From an uncultured Collinsella sp. (lineage in GTDB: Bacteria; Actinomycetota; Coriobacteriia; Coriobacteriales; Coriobacteriaceae): DNA of 15,490 bases. The notes beneath the pieces were generated by a model, which did not search any database, had not been told where the DNA came from, and saw only the letters and a program-made list of their open reading frames with translations. The position numbers were made by a program, and so were the translations under genes. Below are positions 13,701-15,490 of the stretch, in pieces. Location: positions 1-15,490 of the forward strand of contig USOF01000006.1 of the NCBI GenBank assembly GCA_900556285.1, written 5' to 3'. Every line of letters starts with the position of its first letter. The stretch's first letter is position 1.

Positions 13701-15332
13701 GAGGTCAAGCCGCGTGCGATCACGGTCACCGCTCAGAACGCCTCCAAGACCTACGGCGAGAAAGACCCCGTCTTTGAGTGGTCGGTCACCGCTGGCGAGC
13801 TCGTAAAGGACGAGACACTTGAGCTCGAGATCGCGCGCGAAGACTGCGACGACGTGCGCGAGGGCGGCTATGCGCTGCGGCTGACGCAGCCCGAGGGCGC
13901 CAACCCCAACTACATCATTACGTTCGTCGACGGCACGTTCACCATTAACCAGCGCCTGCTCACCGTGACGTGGGGCACCACCGAGTTCGTCTACGACGGC
14001 AAGGAGCACTGTCCCGTGGCCACGCTCGGCAATGTTATCGGCAAGGATGACCTTGGTGCATTCGTTGACGGTTCCCAGACCGAGGTCGGCACCTCTTATA
14101 AGGCGACCCTCGCCGAGCTGACGGGCAAGGCTGCGGGCAACTACGTACTGCCTGCCGATGGCTTGACCTGCGAGTTCTCCATCAAGAACGCCCCGCAGGA
14201 CGCGCCGGTGGTTCAGACCGAGGCCGAGACCGTGAGCGGCAAGTCCGACGGCAAGATCACGAGCGTCGACGCCACCATGGAGTGGCGTGCCCAAGGTGCT
14301 GCCGAGTACCAGGCCGTGGGCAAGGACGTGACCGAGCTCAAGGACCTCGCCGCCGGCGTGTACGAGGTACGCTACCAGGCTAAGGCCAACTACGACGCCT
14401 CTGCCGTTACCGAGGTTACCGTGAAGGCTGGCCGCAAGCTCGTCGTGACGCTGCCGGGTAATCAGGCTGGATACACGCTCACCTCGACGGCGACCGAGCT
14501 CGACTGGCACGGCTCCGCAAAGCTCGCCATCAGCATCGACGGCGCGTACTTTACGGGCAAGGACTACGCCGTCAACGTCAACGGCAAGGCCGTTAAGCTC
14601 TCCGACGATGGCGCCTATGAGCTCAAGGACGTCGAGGACGACGTGAACGTGACGGTCGATGGCGTCCTCAAGCACGAGCCCGACGGCTCCGGCTGGGCGC
14701 ACGACGCCAAGGCTCACTGGCACATCTGCCGCTGCGGCGAGATCCTCGACAAGGCTGAGCACACCTTTGAGTGGGTCGTTGACAAGCCGGCGACCACCGA
14801 GGCCAAGGGCGAGAGGCACCAGGAGTGCACTGTCTGCGGCGAGAAGGGCAAGACCGAGGACATCGCGATCCTGGCCCCCACGATCATTGAGGGTGCAGGC
14901 CAGGCGATTACGGTCGACACCGCCAAGGACCTGAGCTTCCGCTCGAACGCGCCGATCAAGTACTTCAAGACGGTGCTGGTCGACGACATGGAAGTCGGTG
15001 CTGATAACTTCGTTCTTACCTCGGGCTCTACAATCGTGACGCTCAAGGCGAGCTTCGTGAAGACGCTTGGCGTGGGCGAGCATAAGCTGAGCGTGGTTTC
15101 GACCACGGGTACGGCCGAGACGACCTTTACCATTGCCGAGGCCGCCAAGCCGACGCCCGATTCGAGCCAGACCACCACGACCACGACGACCACGTCTTCT
15201 AAGTCCAAGAAGAAGGCTGGCAAGGCGACCATGCCTTCGGTCGGCGATGGGATGTACGCCATGGCTGGTGGCGTACTTGCAGCCGGCGTGGCAGTTCTGC
15301 TGCTGGCATACGCCATGAGGCGCCGCGCCTAG
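7713..15332 (+). CDS. Giant secreted, wall-anchored surface protein with MBG/Ig-like repeats
   Basis: 2,539 residues. ATG 7713 has AAGGGGAG (7700-7707) five bases upstream. Order: signal peptide (1-35, hydrophobic core LLGIATVACALVA, cleavage near AAAEA); a beta-helix-like region (about 60-445) with repeated NNCTF/NNSDV/NNTKI turns and many Cys; a linker of Ig-like modules; a degenerate repeat (about 747-993); three long repeats (994-1462, 1463-1924, 1925-2384); an X2-like module (about 2385-2482, with FRSNAP, VDDM and GSTIVTLK); eight Thr (2487-2494); a basic SKSKKKAGK stretch; MPSVG (2507-2511), a membrane helix and RRRA. This fits a sortase-type surface protein projecting from the wall, probably an adhesin or matrix protein. 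Ligand unknown and no enzyme motif seen. The 5' half is visibly less GC-rich than the 3' repeats. Transcription ends at a strong terminator 18 bases on. Confidence 0.93.
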   Translation: MREKKMGMRAALTRLLGIATVACALVASPAAAEAATTADIPQDVILAQRSRTGLQYPYSVKLEAGKDYVIGGEITLGYYEVEGGTKDDPTRVYFSNKPKYGSTIVDKRDSTSGELFVLKGGYIEFIGTNGSFQTQFDCNGHSFLSDDANPDKTYGADSVIDKRCAGGSLNFKMSGIELGTITGKRSKRAIALYGTMDGGESAVFEDVSVIGWDCRTGTASYGHDHNYGNSTYLYTASPAPVTIRGSQNSGKSLDATFNNCTFEGNCDNCAGALSVVGRGFRPNVVLNNCTFNNNRQESIWCKSLGVEDTNEHTHAGNIVVNNSDVTLNNCLVQSMDSRVPAANYTQDMVMTSAIAVAKGSACTLNNTKISDTYAEGTYYYADANTRRNTVYARGTVTLAGNTTITTNVDKGARGLALDTPGVYYLGKLNIAESFTGKVQLSLKDDQLGSYTGTQWPLGTCGIEEADLRSRVTTDDPSVGIGKTDDGCVYAMRLPHEHVWSVEKAANSSCQLKVTCSGKMRPSDCNYKNGYAVELGIDGATVSEGKLGIPYSGSEVAPTLTMSNKSGYARDDIVSTGSVHIFESRYYKLTKWGDSKGEALEKVPTDAGIYRIESKVRVDGQDDALTLTREFQIKPLDLRDVSGITFEFNNGGEDTKINGETVRAYPWTGKTITPSFSVKVYNYDAQSWSYFVKDGDYEIDNDPTYSTVSAVDPPSSNSYYPYYLVYIKGMGNYTGSTFARWTITGTQFENVTAKGFEGVYDGQPHGVNISVEKAPADMTIEYNVDGSDEWTTAAPSYTDVQRDDGDEVCSVTVNYRITAKDYVTKRGSVKIEITSASQPVPWRYIASAGTGVKVKNPSAHFLKDGSLSNLNETYEWRKFGAKGWKSVPAGKTSIDDLSADMYEVRFKEDNNHYASKANAFTIAEGPCASKDGKWSMTEGSDGTHWQVCRCKEKINEGKHEFCWEEVTAPTSEKPGLKQYQCSTCGYVLRKEEIPPACIGGYVGVYDGKEHAVSVDLKDGATAQFNIDGGASWKTDTPTIKNVGKTTVDYKVITPGASDIEGQVTLEVTPYPITVAPATASKTYGDPDPDFTYKVTAGSLMEGDTLSGITYKRDEGEKVLTGYKTYKVTASQEKGANANYDITFEAGEFTITRRTIDVTWNVGQYVYNGQEQGPTAEITNLVNGDDVSLNVTDAVKVNAGTYTAYVSNLIGENAVLANYRKPSSRIECKYAIAKAKRDSAPNVKATAETVSGKHDGTIEGVDTSMMLGKPSKQMMFIKASDLVDGDKLENLAPGSYRLCYGATTNYEASEIVTVTIAAGPKLKVTLPAEQAGYTITADATELDWHGSATLKLTATDGYYATKDLAVKANGETIKPSEQGVYQLSKVEKDTVITVEGIAKHEPDGTGWKSDDSSHWHVCTCGERIDVAEHSFEWIIDEKPTVEKPGSKHLHCTVCDYNSSEKVVIPAASVAGYSGEYDGKVHTADVSVLPEGTAVQYSIDGGVNWSAEAPSIKDAGTLPFKYSATVDGAAIEGEAELVVTPRKVTVTASDASKTYGDDDPVLGSKVAEGKLVEGESLQGITVSREGGETVRKGGYAVTASQTEDANPNYEITFKPGTFTIDKRELTVKWDATTEFTYDGEEHCPGADLDNILEGDDVSAYVDGAAVKAGTYTAEITELTGADKDNYKLPATGLTCEFSIKKAPKGAPVVQGVAETVSAKADGKITDVDATMEWRAKESGEYQAVPEGVAELSGLAAGTYEVRYRADDNHEASAATKVTVATGRKLAVTLPAEQVGYKLTADATELDWHGSATLAISIDDGYFADPSAYVVKVNGSVVALNDRGEFTVQDVEGDVRVTVEGVRKHEAVSDRWLSDDNTHWHECTCGGKIAEAAHTFTWVVDTPPTATEKGFGHRQCVVCGYELDSEEIPAAAIFGYSGEYDGAYHTVNASALPEGATAEYSADGGKTWSATAPEIKNVSKLDVAYRVMIGGATVEGQVTLEVKPRAITVTAQNASKTYGEKDPVFEWSVTAGELVKDETLELEIAREDCDDVREGGYALRLTQPEGANPNYIITFVDGTFTINQRLLTVTWGTTEFVYDGKEHCPVATLGNVIGKDDLGAFVDGSQTEVGTSYKATLAELTGKAAGNYVLPADGLTCEFSIKNAPQDAPVVQTEAETVSGKSDGKITSVDATMEWRAQGAAEYQAVGKDVTELKDLAAGVYEVRYQAKANYDASAVTEVTVKAGRKLVVTLPGNQAGYTLTSTATELDWHGSAKLAISIDGAYFTGKDYAVNVNGKAVKLSDDGAYELKDVEDDVNVTVDGVLKHEPDGSGWAHDAKAHWHICRCGEILDKAEHTFEWVVDKPATTEAKGERHQECTVCGEKGKTEDIAILAPTIIEGAGQAITVDTAKDLSFRSNAPIKYFKTVLVDDMEVGADNFVLTSGSTIVTLKASFVKTLGVGEHKLSVVSTTGTAETTFTIAEAAKPTPDSSQTTTTTTTTSSKSKKKAGKATMPSVGDGMYAMAGGVLAAGVAVLLLAYAMRRRA
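9951..10691 (+). repeat. Degenerate repeat unit 0 of the surface protein
   Basis: Residues about 747-993. It carries the unit-opening module (GVYDGQPHGVNI), a YEWRKFG...YEVRFKEDNNHYAS module and the closing HW-CxC...CxxCG module, but lacks the MBG module and the DWHGSA module of units 1-3. It looks like an ancestral or shortened copy. Confidence 0.75.
10692..12098 (+). repeat. Surface-protein repeat unit 1 (469 aa)
   Basis: Residues 994-1462. Order: GYVGVYDGKEH module, MBG module (from 10917, SKTYGDPDPDF), a second strand module (VYNGQEQGP), a spacer, an ATELDWHGSA module (11721-11750) and a closing HWHVCTCG...CTVCD module (from 11946). The centre (MMLGKPSKQMMF) differs from the MEWRA segment of units 2 and 3. 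Confidence 0.88.
12099..13484 (+). repeat. Surface-protein repeat unit 2 (462 aa)
   Basis: Residues 1463-1924. Same module order: GYSGEYDGKVH, MBG (from 12327, SKTYGDDDPV), FTYDGEEHCPGA, TMEWRAKESGEYQAV, ATELDWHGSA (from 13106), and HWHECTCG...CVVCGYE (from 13335). Close to unit 3 in protein and DNA. Confidence 0.9.
13485..14864 (+). repeat. Surface-protein repeat unit 3 (460 aa)
   Basis: Residues 1925-2384. GYSGEYDGAYH, MBG (from 13713, SKTYGEKDPVF), FVYDGKEHCPVA, TMEWRAQGAAEYQAV, ATELDWHGSA (from 14490), and HWHICRCG...CTVCGEK (from 14715). The last module is followed directly by the X2-like module instead of another unit. Confidence 0.9.
15231..15329 (+). other. Variant cell-wall sorting signal
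   Basis: MPSVGDG (residues 2507-2513), a hydrophobic helix (about 2514-2535) and a basic RRRA end give the three-part layout of a sortase substrate. The pentapeptide is MPSVG, so both Leu-1 and Thr-4 of LPXTG are replaced. Sortase cleaves after Thr, so anchoring may use an unusual sortase or the helix may simply stay in the membrane. Confidence 0.7.
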
Positions 15333-15350
15333 TCGCCTCCTCATCCCCTT

Positions 15351-15384
15351 GGGGCCCGGATTTCGCCATCCGGGCCCCTTTTTT
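15351..15384 (+). terminator. Strong intrinsic terminator of the surface-protein gene
   Basis: GGGGCCCGGAT (15351-15361) and ATCCGGGCCCC (15368-15378) form a perfect 11-bp stem with a 6-base loop, followed by six T (15379-15384). It begins 18 bases after the stop. Confidence 0.95.
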
Positions 15385-15411
15385 GGTAGCGCGCAGAGAT
15401 GTGGTGTAAGA

Positions 15412-15454
15412 GGCGGGGCATGCCCCGCCCCCTCCCTTTCTTGAAAGGGAGGGG
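15412..15454 (-). repeat. Two adjacent perfect inverted repeats
   Basis: An 18-bp palindrome GGCGGGGCATGCCCCGCC (15412-15429) touches a 12-bp stem CCCCTCCCTTTC-TT-GAAAGGGAGGGG (15429-15454). GGTGT (15403-15407) and ACACC (15455-15459) can pair around both, giving a three-way junction. Read on the minus strand, the structure follows a possible convergent gene end and may be its 3' hairpin or terminator, although no long T-run follows. Confidence 0.7.
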
Positions 15455-15461
15455 ACACCGC

Positions 15462-15490
15462 CTAGAATTCGTCGTTGGAGTAATGAAGGT
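15462..15490 (-). CDS. Possible 3' end of a convergent gene (partial)
   Basis: On the minus strand one frame reads LHYSNDEF and then TAG (15464-15462), seven bases before the 12-bp hairpin. A stop close to a stem-loop is what a convergent gene end would look like, but eight codons cannot identify or prove a gene. Confidence 0.3.

Noticed and set aside
10692..14864. CRISPR array or tandem satellite
   Set aside because: The repeats are about 1.4 kb each, in frame and coding; there are no short direct repeats with unique spacers.
12450..15458. A 1,002-codon open frame on the minus strand opposite the surface-protein repeats
   Set aside because: It is the antisense of a GC-rich repetitive gene. 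Bias towards G/C third bases removes stops on the other strand. The translation is low complexity and lacks any domain, and the plus frame has a signal peptide, known modules and an anchor.

Overview
The window is about 15.4 kb of GC-rich, densely coded bacterial DNA. The first 55 bases are not genomic: they are an Illumina Nextera i7 adapter ending in the 19-bp Tn5 mosaic end. The left edge is therefore a library or assembly artefact that cuts off the first gene. The gene content points to an anaerobic, gut-type Gram-positive of high GC, most likely Actinomycetota, class Coriobacteriia (Collinsella-like). The pointers are HypF plus NikR, an AgrC/LytTR two-component pair, and a wall-anchored MBG/Ig-like giant surface protein. 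The taxon is an inference from style and gene set, not from a marker gene.

Layout: (1) 56-2421, minus strand, a nickel/hydrogenase operon: an 82-aa His-containing helical protein, then nikR (nickel regulator with an unusual His/Cys-rich N-terminal extension), then hypF ([NiFe]-hydrogenase maturation carbamoyltransferase, 3' part missing). (2) 2497-2963, minus strand, a thioredoxin gene with its own intrinsic terminator. (3) About 3067-4799, a two-gene IS200/IS605 element (tnpA-tnpB) with matching end hairpins and a likely TnpB guide RNA (reRNA) at its right end. TnpB keeps its nuclease residues, but TnpA has Arg in place of the first His of the HUH motif. The element sits directly in front of (4) 4839-5408, a small gene resembling a degenerate family-4 uracil-DNA glycosylase. 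(5) 5472-7471, minus strand, a LytTR response regulator translationally coupled to an AgrC-like membrane histidine kinase. (6) 7713-15332, plus strand, a 2,539-residue secreted surface protein. It has a signal peptide, a Cys/Asn-rich beta-helix-like region, a degenerate repeat and three long tandem repeats of about 460 residues (each with an MBG module and a His/Cys CxC...CxxCG module), an X2-like module, a Thr stretch and a variant sorting signal. A strong terminator follows. (7) 15403-15490 holds two adjacent perfect inverted repeats and what may be the last eight codons of a convergent gene.

How the parts work together: the nickel operon links nickel sensing to hydrogenase maturation. The two-component system is divergent from the giant surface-protein gene and is the obvious candidate to control it, with a 13-bp perfect inverted repeat in the surface-protein leader as a possible control element. 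The IS element is an intruder between two formerly adjacent divergent transcription units (thioredoxin and the UDG-like gene). The most interesting items are the NikR extension with its coupled small protein, the TnpA active-site substitution next to an intact TnpB/reRNA module, and the repeat architecture of the giant protein.
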